Below, one piece after another: positions 46,250 to 58,234 of a stretch of 64,000 nucleotides of DNA. The DNA comes from Triglochin maritima (lineage: Eukaryota > Streptophyta > Magnoliopsida > Alismatales > Juncaginaceae): NCBI GenBank assembly GCA_963682175.1, contig OY821779.1:136501-200500 (forward strand). The letters are read 5' to 3'. The notes beneath the pieces are model-generated. The model did no database searches, had not been told where the DNA came from, and was given only the letters and a program-made list of their open reading frames with translations. The translations under genes and the position numbers were made by a program. How positions within the stretch are numbered: the stretch's first letter is position 1; each line of letters opens with the position of its first letter.

Positions 46250-49200
46250 CTAACAACAGATCTTCAGATGACCATCTTCTGTGCCCACAAGAAATAAACG
46301 GGAGAAGGGGAGGATGCAGATGGTTGAGAGAACTGACAAGTTCCTCATACCACGATCAGCTGAAAACAACTTCAGAGGTGTAACCTGCTGTTGTCCTTGT
46401 CCACCCTGTCGCAAAATTACTCGTCAATTATGTAAATTTTATCAAACCTAAGGTACAATGAAGTTACCTTGTGGTCAATAAACTTAGAATCAACTGTCCA
46501 AGTTATAGAAGTACATATATGTACTCAAGTACTTAAAATGGATATTTCTATAATAAAAAGGTACTTAAAACGCACAAAGCGACCAGGGGCTCAAATAAGT
46601 ATGAGTTAGCTTTATCACAATGCAATTGTCTTGAATTATGAAAACATCCTATCTTTCTACATTTCATCTATAAAATGTCAGAATATCAATATCCTATCTT
46701 TCTACATTTGTCTCTTCGGAGACGTCTGAATATCTGATTAAATTGGAACGATACACAATATCAATATCTAAATAGATAAAGTAATTTTTAGACATGTAAG
46801 CTAGGTTAAAAACCAATGCTATTTTGCACATGGGAAGGTGTAATTATATCTGCTCTATGATTTTACATACTACTGCCCTGCAGCAACATGAGATGTTTAG
46901 TGGTATTGGTATGTTACTGCATAAGGTGTATGACATCCACTAATAGCAATACGCTATAGATTATTATGAAGAAAGAAAAAAGAGGGATTCTCTTCGTTTC
47001 AGTATCACTCCAGCTCTCCAGTAGTAAATCATTGGGTCGAGGCGGATCAAACCAGCATAGATACTTCCCGGTTCCAACAGGCTAGACCTAGGCTCACCCT
47101 GTCCCTTGTTCACAATCATAATTAACTAAGCTCGAAGAGACTCGATTGGAAACACCAAGGATTCTTTCCAACCACCATGCACCACTAAGATACAAAGAAA
47201 CCTTGTTATAAGTCCTATGGCAATGGAACGACCTTATGAGTATTTCCATAGTTGGAATTACAAAATAAGGCAAAAAACTAAAGGAGATTAAGCTCTCTGC
47301 ATTTCAGGAGTTCTGGACGTCTAGATGATTATTAAAGTTGGCTTGATGTACTTCCTCGAATGGCATGGAAAGAGAGGAAATCCCGATCTTGTTTCTGGAA
47401 ACAGAAATAATATCTTTACCCCCACACAGCAAAGCTGGAGATACCATCTGAATGACCTTTTAAGATATTTGATTGAGAAGACAAGTTCCTACAACAATAT
47501 ATGGAGAAAATATTAGAAAGATGCACGGACTTCAAAAGTTCAAGAAGTTGAACTGCAACAACATCGGGTTTATTTGCAGACCGGCTGTTATAAAGATATC
47601 ACTAATGAAACAACATGTTACGTGCATAAAATACATAAAATAGCAAGAGCATTTGATGGGGTTCCTGCACCACCCACCAAACAACACAGAGAAGGTTTAT
47701 TGCATAAAATTTCGGAAATTTTTTCAAAATAATAAGTTAAAAAGAAAAAAATTAGAAAAATATGCACGTGAGAAACTTAATTGGCAAAGTATGCGCATTG
47801 AAAACGACACCTGTGATGCCGTTTTCATTAAGTAAAAACGGCACTGTAGATGCCGTTTTTACTTAGGTGTTGTTTTCAATGTGCATACTTTGCCAATTAA
47901 GTTTCTCACGTGCATATTTTTCCAATTTTTTTTTTAACTTATTATTTTGAAATTTTTTCCTAAAATTTACCTTTTAAAATACGTGGTTATCCTTTTAGAT
48001 TCTAGGTACAAAGAGTAACAAAGTTGAGCATATTAACTGCATGCCACCATGGCCAATTATCTTACTGCTCAATGATAAAGAAAATCAATTCTGCATGTAT
48101 TTGAACAGAACAGTTGCTTCTGTAAGTTCAATGTTGCATCAAATTTAAAATTTGAATTTATAACAAAAGTTACAGATATATATTTGAATATCATGACAAA
48201 TTTTGTACCACAATCATAGGGAGGTTGGTAAAGAATTGATGTGTATGATATTTGTGACTTTAAAACCTTAAAGACAAACTATCTTGGGATATCCTTGCTT
48301 GAAGTCAGTGACTGCCCACACTGCAGCCTCTTACAACATTATACTCCAAAAAGACTATTAAATAACAAATTCTTTCCCTGTCCTTTTGAATGGTCTCACA
48401 GTTTAAATTCTTCTATTAGCTTTTATGATCCATCCCGTAGTTGCATTGGTAAATATTTACTATCTGCCATGCTTAGATATCTTATAGTATTCAAATGTTT
48501 ACATCAACTTATAAATTACTCTTTCACCGCATTAAAACTTAAAACTCGTAGTCTCAAGATTTAAAAAAAAAGCATGTCGACTGAAAAATAGTATTTTAAA
48601 AAAAACTATATCTGTACATCAGTCAACTATACTATCGAAGAAGGGGAAATTACTATTTAAAATAAAACTAAATCAGTCAACTATCCCATCAAAAGGGGGA
48701 AAATGTCATAGCAATATAAAATGGAAAAGGTGATCAAGTAAATGATTATACTTTCTGAGATCCCAGACCCTTAGGGTTCTGTCAATAGAACTTGAAACAA
48801 GTAAATGGTCTTGCGGTGAAGCCAACTGCATAATTAAGCAAAAGGACCATGAGTGCACATCGTGAACAGATAATGGTAAATGGTTGCATCTGAATTTACC
48901 AACAAACCTTGGTTACGTAGCTATCATGTGCTTTCCAATAAGAAATGATGTCACCACTCCTTTTATCAAGCAGCCTACAATGACCTGAACTGAGTCCAGC
49001 AGCAAAGCAAGATGAGTTACCTGTAAAATCCCCTGCCTGATATTTGCCTGATCCGCAAGAGCAAATAGTTGTTACAAGAGAGGACAATGAATACGAGGCG
49101 ACTTCATTTTTCCATAGGTGCAGTTTCCGGTCCTGAGCAACATCAATGAACCTGAGTATAAGATAATATAGGTTAGCACCTAAGCAATACCAAGGGAAAA

Positions 49201-52200
49201 CAACCAAAACTGCAACCAAAAACTTTTGTCTAGTTTCTTAAACCCTAAACCTTCCATTAAGGTGAAGTATTCATCAACGTTTGCGCACTTGTACCGTCCA
49301 ATGAAATTTTGACATATTGATAATTCCCTAAATACCCTCCAAGTAACTTAAAAAATCACCCATGTCCTCTAATATTTCATAATATTGAAATTTCACTGCC
49401 GTATATAATCAACTTTACCAAATAATAGACCCAAGGAAGGTGAGGGTAGGGTATAAACGAAAAACATGAATAGAATTGGGGGACGGGAGAGGACTGAAGG
49501 GGTGTGTGGTTCAGGTTATTGCTTCAATTTGAAGGTAATCCATATATTTCATACTATTTGAAAAGCATTTAAGCAATTAAACCCCAACTTCGACATGATA
49601 ACCGAAAAACATTTGCAGGAAAAAAACACAAAAAAGGCTTACTATCATGTCATCTGCCATAAGTACTCAACACTGGTTTATATGAAACTTCCTTAATTCC
49701 TTGAAGTAAGGTCTGCACTTGTAGTTGAGGGATTGGCTTCAGGAAGTTGTGGTAATATTTATTCAATAAATGACAAGAATAAGGCATGACACAAATTCCC
49801 CTTGTGACACAATTGAAAAGAAGTATAAAGGGTCATGGTAGTTGTCCTAAAACAATCTGCGGAGATATTATTGAATTGATTAAAGAAAAAAAAATCTGTG
49901 TTTTTTTATAGGAAAATCTGTGGTTTCTTATCTTATCTAAAGTCACGACAAATGCATGAGGATCTGAAGTATCTTGCATATTACTGAATCTGTTGTGCTG
50001 ATATCACACAGACCGATATCACTCAGACCCTAGGGGTGAAAAATCCAGTTGGTTTGGCTTTAATTTCTCATGCAACCGATATTGATTCGTAATGAATAAC
50101 CAGCAGTCTCGGGATCAACATGGGGAGGTATCTACTAGCGTGGCCTTAAACCACACTTGGTAGTTCTCCATTCACTAGATGTCATTTTTCCAGTTGTAAC
50201 TAGTATTTCTCAAACGAAAGATGAGTAAAAAACATGAGGTGACGTGTCCTACAAGCAGGGTAGAATTAGCTAAATCTGGTTTGAAACCATAGTAGCAAAT
50301 CCAAATACAATACCTCAACAGTGCTTCAAATGGTTTTTTAAGTTATAAATTTCCAAAAACTTTGTAAGTTACCGACAAAGAATTTAACCATGAAGAGATA
50401 AACATAGAAATATGAAGCTCTAAAGCAACAGAGGAATCAAATACTCCCGGGACTCTATTATCTACAGTAACAACTTTAAGCAGTTCGGAGATCAAAATAC
50501 AAAATAAGCATAATGAACGGATCCTAGAGAGAGTAGAAGATGTCCAAGTTATTTACCTTATCGAACTATCCCCCATTCCAACCACAAGCATATCATCAGC
50601 TTCCAAGTAATGCATGCAGGTATACAAGTTTCCACCGAAAGTACTCGATAAAATACCACCCAAAAGAGATGCTGTCGTTAGCATGCTGGTTTGATCAGAG
50701 CCAACTCTTGATGGAAGTGCTACACCACCACCATGAGGCTGTGACATTGATTGTTCAGTGTATGCTGCAATTAGCTTTCCGGTTTGGCTGTTCCAAACAT
50801 GTATAGTACCATCACAAGAAGCAATTCTTCCACTTGTTGACAAAATGCAGATGTCATTAACAACCTACAATAGCAGACCATCAAAGAAAACAAATCATGA
50901 CAATCACAAAAAATCACCTATCAAATTGGCAACTACCATAATGAAGAACGGAAAATTTTAATCAACATCCATTCAGAAAGGAGAAGAAATAACAAACAAA
51001 CCTCATCATGTCCATAATAACCAGATACACAATTTACTCCAGGCAGTTCCCATTTTTGAACAGTTCCTTTGAATCCTGGACCAACTCCTCCTGTGAAAAC
51101 TATGCATTCGTCATGCCATACAGCCAAAGATCTTAAAGTTCCAGGATGAGCACGGGATGAGTAAAGAACAGATGCTTTGATCTTCCATGGAATATCATCT
51201 TTAAGACCAATGGTTCGCCCAAGAAACTCAGGCCCATCCCAACAAACAGGAGGACTAGGGAACCAGAACCATGGTTCATGATTCGTGAAAGTGTTCTTTT
51301 TTTGGTTCGCATCCTGTTTAAGGTTGCTGTGCTTATAACTTATATCATTGTTGCCTGTAGGACGTTCTGATTGGGGTATGAACCACCCAACCCCATTGAG
51401 AAGCATTTTAGCTGGATAATATTCTGATGCTGAGCTCCTGCCCAGAAATATTCTTTGGGTGTTTGCTTTCTCAAGACTCCTTGAAGACTCTCCCTGAGAT
51501 TCCCACTGTAAAGCTCCCAATCAGGCAAGATAAATTAGACAAAATATGAAGATAACTCGCACAGAAAATACCACACACACTAAGTTTGTTGAAATGACCA
51601 ATCCAGCGATGATGCTTTAACAATTCCTTTGAAATAAGAGTACCTTACAATTGTGAAACCGCTGAAGGTATTGTTCCAAGAGTAGTCATGTTGCACAGCA
51701 TTGGTGGAGCTTTTCGATACCCACGAGTGATGCAAATGAAGGATATAGCAACAATCTGGAAAGAGTTAATACATTATTTTACAAAACTATAAGAACACAG
51801 GGATTCATAATAAACAAGTCATGTTTGACCCTGTGCTGCATATTAAATACCTACACTAGATCCATTCTGCTTCTGATACGAGCCTGTTCTGTTTCCTCAT
51901 CTAAGTTTGCTAAAGAAGGCCTTGGGTCCCCTCCAATTGGATGAGGCTTGTTGTTTGCTTCCTGAGAGAAAGCAAGTTCATCAAAAAGATCTTTAAGCTG
52001 TGGCAGCACATGGAGTGTGGTAGAGTCAGGCCCAATCCGTACACATAATGCAATGAGCGTTGTTGCAGCGACCTGCTTATGACAGAGAAGAAACTTCATC
52101 AATTAAATAAATAAACTACTGAACCTATAAAAATGATCTTAATCTGATGAACGAGTTGATTCCATGATTATAAGTTCATAACCTCATCCCACTCCCATTT

Positions 52201-55200
52201 TGGAGAACACTTGGAGGTCTCTGGTGTCAATCACTTCCCTTTCTCTTGTGTTTTAATTTGCCGATTACTTTTTTTGTAGTTTTAATTTCAGCAGTGGATC
52301 CTAATCTAGAGACAAAAATGCCCAATCATATTGTTGAAACTCACTTGAAGACAAACAATCCCTTTTGGTAGTTTACCTGTAATTTTACGTGAACCAAAAC
52401 GTCAATTCTTACATAAAATAATTATTCATATAGATTGTGTGCCTAGGGAACCAATGAACAATTTTGAAATCCCGGGTGAGATCACAGGATGCCTTTCAGT
52501 TTCCGTTTAGCACACATTGTCACAATGTGGATTTAATTCAATGGATCTAGATCACAAACTTACTCCACTTCAAACATAATGCAAGCATGCTGGGTTTCTA
52601 TAAGAAGATGGTTGAGGAAGAAGAAACTAATCTTAAGAATAGGCGAAGAATTCCGATTCCGAGAACAATTACTCCTTGTGACTTAAAAGCTCAAAAGGAA
52701 GAATTTCCATGAGTAGAACAAAATAGATAAACCATGCATCAGGTGAGAAACAAATAAAAACATGCCTGCACCACATGAAGATCCAGATGATTCTGCATCA
52801 GAACTTTAACATGAAGGCAAATTTGATCCTGTAGAAAGCAGAGCTAGCATTAGAAAAAAAAATATTGAAAATTTGGAGCTGTTCAACCAGAAGAAGAAAA
52901 AACAAAAAAAAGTTACTGACTTAAACATTAGCCTACCATGACAAATTCTCTTAGGACCACCTCACTTGGCAAAGTCACAGCAAGACCATCTAATGTTGTA
53001 AAGCTATCGATTAAAGCTGAGCAACTCCAACTCTGTAGTGGCTCAGTTTTGTTCTTCGATGAAGCAACAATGAAAGAAAGAACATTTCTCAACAACGGTA
53101 GAAGCTGTTTGACGATGAAACATTCTCCAAGAAGCCCACCTGTCAATATAACATTTTAGGGTACGAGAGAGGCAAAAATTAATACTGATGGATACAATAC
53201 AATAGCCAAAATACCAATTTTAACCAGTGCATCAATTCCTTCTGCACAAATCCCTTTCCCAAAGCAGCATAATAAGGGTAATATTGTCTGTTGAAGATAG
53301 AGAGTAGTCAGAACTCCACCGACGGGGTATTACACACTTCTTACACTCAGGTGCTGTATCAGATCTAGAGGTTCATAATATCACTGATATATGAAATAAA
53401 ATATGTTGATCATCACAAAAGGAATGTAAAGACTAACCTGGTGAAGTGTCACAGGGACACCAAGTTCATCGATAGAAGACAGAAGAAACACTGAAGCAGC
53501 GGAAGCAGATAACTTCTGGGGAGAATTGTACATATTGGAGATAACAAATGGATGCACTTTCTCAAGATATACCTGTTTACCCAAACACTTCCATACTTCT
53601 TGCACAAAAGACTCTTGGAGAAGTGAAATCTTGAGATGTGAACATTCTGAGTTCTGAGTAACAAAAATGTACTATATAACTACAAGTAGGTCCAAAATTT
53701 TAAGTGAAAAAATCAATGTAATTAGTTATTTCTATGTCAACAATTACTGCATCCCATAACTCACCTGTAAAATCTTCTGAATGACTGGTACAACCAATGT
53801 CTTTATTGCTTCTGTTTTCAAGCACTTCACGAGCTCCCGCAGTAAGCACAACGCCGCTTCACTTTCAGCATCTAATAGACTTCTTAATATCAGAAGGGTA
53901 CAGTAGGGAACACACATTTCCAGAGCAAATGGTCCCATTGCTTTAAAAATCCCTTTAGTAGCCAATTTGGCAGCATACTGAAGGCGTGCCCTGGGTTTAG
54001 CCAAAAGTTGAAGTGGAGCAACAAACATATAGGCCGACCTGACTGATGCAGGGAAGTACTGTGACTTAAGAAAATGCTTTGCTGAAGGCCTCCTGGTAAT
54101 GAAAATGAATAAGGACTAACATTTGTACATGGCATGATACATGTGGATGAGGAAAGCTATAACAAGCAAAGGCCCTAAATTTCTTTGCTTTAGCAAACAG
54201 GAATATTTCATTGAAAACAGATTTATTTGTATTCACAGCATGAAAAAAAAACCATGATAGTAGTAATGGCAAAATAATTATGTACCTCCTTCAGTCCCTA
54301 TGGATGCATTCCTCGACTAGTAGCGCAATATTGGGCGGAAGCTCTACCATCCATCCTGGTGCAACACCGCTTTCTGCATATGCAGCTAAGGAGACTGAAT
54401 CAAAACGTGGTTTTTGCAAATATAGCTCAGCTAAAATACACCCTATGGAAAACATGTCATCAGAAAGACCCTTGGAAGAGATTTCTGAATATGATTTCTG
54501 CTTCCAATGCAATAATTCATGAAAGCGCGCCGAGCCACTATCATCAGCCTCAAAATACTCAAGCAGATATGATAGATCAAAATTGGGTTGCCCAGAGGAG
54601 ATGTGTTCAGGATCTAAAGAAAATTCCACTGTGTGCTGCTCACTGGATGGCCCATCTGCGCAAGATATATCATGAAAAGTACTATCCTGGTAACAGTAGA
54701 TTGGAGATAAATTTTCAGCACGTGAACAAAATAAGGCCATATGCTCCAATTCTTGCAAATAACAAGTTTCTGGCAGTAGTTGTTTTTTATCTGATGAATT
54801 ACTGTTGGAACCAACCCAACATTTACTTTTTGACACTTGCAGACTAACTTGGTATTCTTCAGAAGATGGCTTAGAACCTCGACGCATGGGATGAGGTTCA
54901 GTGAAGAGCTGCCTGCGCCCTGTCAACTTTGGGATTGTGGTGTCAGATGGGGACAGCATAACATTTTTGGCAGTGATAGCCGCATGACCGGAAAGCTTGT
55001 AACCAAAAGTAATATCAATCCAATGATGAATTTGTTGAGAGACACGATCACTTTCTAAAGCCCCTCGATGCAGAGATATAAACTCTTCTGGAGAAGAAGC
55101 CCACGAAGGTACAGCTAGATCACTCATTCCAGGGTGAAGCGAAACAAATATCCGTGGATCACCGTAAAACTCCAGAATACACTCATCTGGAGTCCACTGG

Positions 55201-57490
55201 TAAAGTCTCTGCATATTGGAGGGGTACTCGTTTGGCTCATAGACCGAACGAACTGCAGAACGAAGCACATGTAAAAGGCAATCTTCTGGCCTTGTAGCTA
55301 CATACTGCTAGTTCAGACAGACACTCATCGGATACATGGTGTGGAATCTCAGAAGTCAAATATGTAAAATTCAATTGTTCATCACCTTTTGCAAGTCGCC
55401 ACTTGCTCTTCTGAAGGTCTCTCCAACCAACATTGGAATTTTCATCAGGTTTTACACTGAAATCTATAACCCAAGGCATCACAGTATGAAATGTGTAGTC
55501 ACCCCATCTTCTTCCAGCTAGTCTGTTTAGAATAAGGAGGTAGTCAAAGTTGCTCAATTCACCAGCCCACCATTGTTTGAAAGCAGAGTACCAATCTATA
55601 GATAACGGCAATTTTGTATCAGCAAAAAGAGATTTACAAGGACATTTTCCCAAACAACAAGGTGTCCTTGTGGATGAAACAGTGTGCTCTAACTTCAAGC
55701 TGCCCCTCAGAAAGTGCTCATCACATATATTTAGCCAAGACCAACAAGAATCCGTCAGAAATATATTTGATGGAGATATATTGCCATGGGAGACTCCTAA
55801 CCTGTGAAGGTATGCTACAGATGAAACGATCTGGTAAATTAGAAATCTTATTTGCCAATCAGAATTCATCATATTCGGACTGTAATGCAAAATATTTTCC
55901 AGCGTATATGGAGCTTTAGGATACAAAAGATTCACATGATTGGGTGTCTTAAGAACTCCCATAAGCGGAGTAATATTTGGATGTCTCACGGAACAAGGGG
56001 ATGTCACTTCATCAAATTCGTGGAGATCAATTAAATTAAGAAACTCAGCGGCATATCTCCCTGAAGGTTTTTCATCGGCAAAAAGGTTAAGGGATGATGC
56101 AACTTGGTCTTCAAAGGTATTCGATTTAAACCTAAGTGCAATTTCCTCGACAACAGAATAGCTACCAGTATCAACAACTGCAACTGGCGCGACTGCTTGT
56201 AAAATGCCACCATCGAGATTAGGAAAGGACTGGGAATCATCACTCAATGAAGCAGATGGCACGGAGTCATCATGAACTTCACTAATATCTTGAGGCTCGT
56301 GAACACTTTCGATTGGAGAGGCTACTTTGGGAAGTTGACAGCTATACTCGTCATTTGGTAATGTATTAAAACTTCTGTGGACACAATTGGAGCATTTAAA
56401 AGAGCAGTTAAAAAGACAATTATTTTTTTGTTTGACATACGAATTATGATATGATGTAATTTCCAGCAAAACAGGGTGGAGACTTTCAAAGTGAATGAAA
56501 GCTAGAAGTTGTCATATGAGTGAATGATATAACGCATCTTACGTCTTAAAATGTGGAAGTGCACTATCTCGGCATGTTAATCTCACAATCACAAACTGAA
56601 CTCCAGAATCATCACTGCAATTTTTTACGATAGCAAAGAATTAGTGGTGATTTTATTCCTCAAAATGACGTTATATAGGAGAAAGTATCGCAGTCTGACC
56701 CAGTCGCAACAAAAAGTTGCGGCAGTCTGTTACCAAACCCCAACACAATGTCATATTGACATTGTCTGAAATATCTTTAAAATTGTGGATACGACTAAGC
56801 TGCAAAACAAACACTGTCCTGCAGTAACTTTACAAAGCACTAGACTCATGCGAACAATTGTTTACAGAATAACTAACTTTTCACTACAACCATGATTTAC
56901 CCTAGCTTCTAAGCACTGATAGTGTCACATCAGTTGAAGGAATATAATCCGTAAGTGGGAAAGGTGTATTTTGGAGAACGCATTGTGAGCGATTGGGTGT
57001 GAATATTTCAAAGTTGAAATTAAAAGAGTTTAGAAATGTTACTTGGCACAAAATGTTGAAACTTAAAACAATTCTAACTTGGTAAATTTTCGCATTTCAA
57101 CTTACAATTAATATCTGTGCAGCTAGCATGAACGCTTAAATTTATTATTTATCTAAAAATCAATATCTATAGTTAGACCAATGCATTTAATATGAAGCGT
57201 CACATTACATCTAATCCCCCCAATCCAATTGCTAACTGTTTGATGACATGAATTCAGAAACAAGGTTGATCGTTTACCATGTCGACCGATCTTGAGGAGT
57301 GGCAGTTGGATTGACCTACAATCAACAAAAAAAGGTTTGAACAGAATATTGGAGGTGGAGGTGATTTGGTAAGGTAAGTGACCTGGACGACGGCGGAGGG
57401 GAGTGCGAAGTCGGAGATGCCGTAGCGGAAGACTAGATCGGACGAGAAGTCGTCCCGGATTTGGGACTCCAGACACTCCAAGCAACTCAT
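46250..57490 (-). CDS. GFS12: GFS12: pseudokinase-BEACH-WD40 trafficking protein; damaged
   Basis: GFS12 acts in vacuolar sorting of seed storage proteins. Seventeen exons fit: 57490-57383, 57315-57278, 56614-56543, 56374-54286, 54089-53765, 53653-53438, 53287-53215, 53139-52937, 52828-52766, 52072-51855, 51755-51644, 51505-51002, 50864-50557, 49151-48908, 48825-48752, 47488-47319, 46405-46250. Repaired length is about 1656 aa, near the Arabidopsis protein. A kinase-like N part has HGNISPSN in place of HRDLKxxN. A BEACH domain follows (WWAGELSNFDYLLILNRLAG, HHWIDITFGYKLSGH), then the kinase tail (DDMFSIGCILAELYLQKP), an ARM-like middle, and WD40 repeats (ASCDGTIHVWNSQTGKL, RTLRVWDLRK) ending LKICC. 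Lesions: one extra base near 55267-55275, TGA at 54291-54293 and 51686-51688 at Trp positions, and G5 for G4 at 47419-47423. The GC donor at 52765 is noted. Confidence 0.9.
47714..47960. mobile_element. 247-bp MITE of the hairpin-array MULE family
   Basis: A near-perfect palindrome: each arm runs GGAAA..TTTCAAAATAATAAG, then CTTAATTGGCAAAGTATGC, then an AAAACGACACC-type unit, around a central AAAACGGCACTGTAGATGCC hairpin. Flanks are TAAAATTTC (47705-47713) and TAAAATTTA (47961-47969), a 9-bp duplication with one mismatch. It lies in the last-but-two GFS12 intron. Confidence 0.9.
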
Positions 57491-58234
57491 CTCTCTCTCT
57501 CTCTCGATCGATCGATCCAAACACAAACCTCCAACTACTTATATGGTACCCCTAACTAAGCCAAGGTAAGGTAGTTTTTTTGATCGGAACGAGAAAAGAA
57601 AGAACCGAAAAAGAACCACGGATGCCCATTCGGGTTCGCAGGTCGGATCCTGATCCGCTTCCTTTTTTACTTTCTTTTTGATAAATTCTTAATTATTCAT
57701 TCCATTTTCCTTCTTTTTTTACCATATTCATTCCATTTGTTCACCTGAAGATATGGCGCGCATGTACTTTTTTGTGCTCTAATTAACAATACGTCTAGTT
57801 GTTTGCGGATACGTTATATTTTTAGGAACAAGTCTGGATCAAACTTCATTTTATTTTAAAAGATAAACCTTCACATGAATCTACAAAAGCTGTGTTTTGT
57901 TGATTTTACGTCAAGAGTGCATATCCTCCTCTCTTTACATCCATCGAATCTTCTGACGCACAATCTCAAAATTCGTCAGCTGTGTCCGAGAATGATTTTG
58001 CCTAGTCTCGCTTACACGAGAAAGTATGAAAAGTTATAAGATCATTTATTATAAACCTCAAGTGCCACGTGAAAATGTTTAGTGAACATAGTAACAAAAT
58101 CAAATCAACAGAAATTACAGCAGAGGTTTCACACGGAAAAAAGTTACAGCAGATGGCAGAGCTTAAGCTCTTTTGACTAACAGAACAGGAATAATGACAT
58201 TACAAATTACAATCAGACAATAATGGCAGCTCAT
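57491..58234. promoter_or_regulatory. GFS12 leader/promoter and ACLA 3' flank
   Basis: Immediately upstream of the GFS12 start codon is a (CT)n(GATC)n tract at 57491-57516, a typical plant leader CT-repeat. The rest is AT-rich; the ACLA 3' UTR occupies the lower-numbered... proximal side near 58234. No other gene seen. Confidence 0.4.

Noticed and set aside
892..54293. Nuclear reassignment of UGA to tryptophan
   Set aside because: Real gene ends in this window use TGA as a terminator (EMB2654), TGG is used widely, and frameshifts co-occur in the same genes. Error or pseudogenisation is simpler.
54359..54847. 162-codon open frame on the plus strand in GFS12
   Set aside because: Antisense shadow of the conserved GFS12 exon; no start context or domain.
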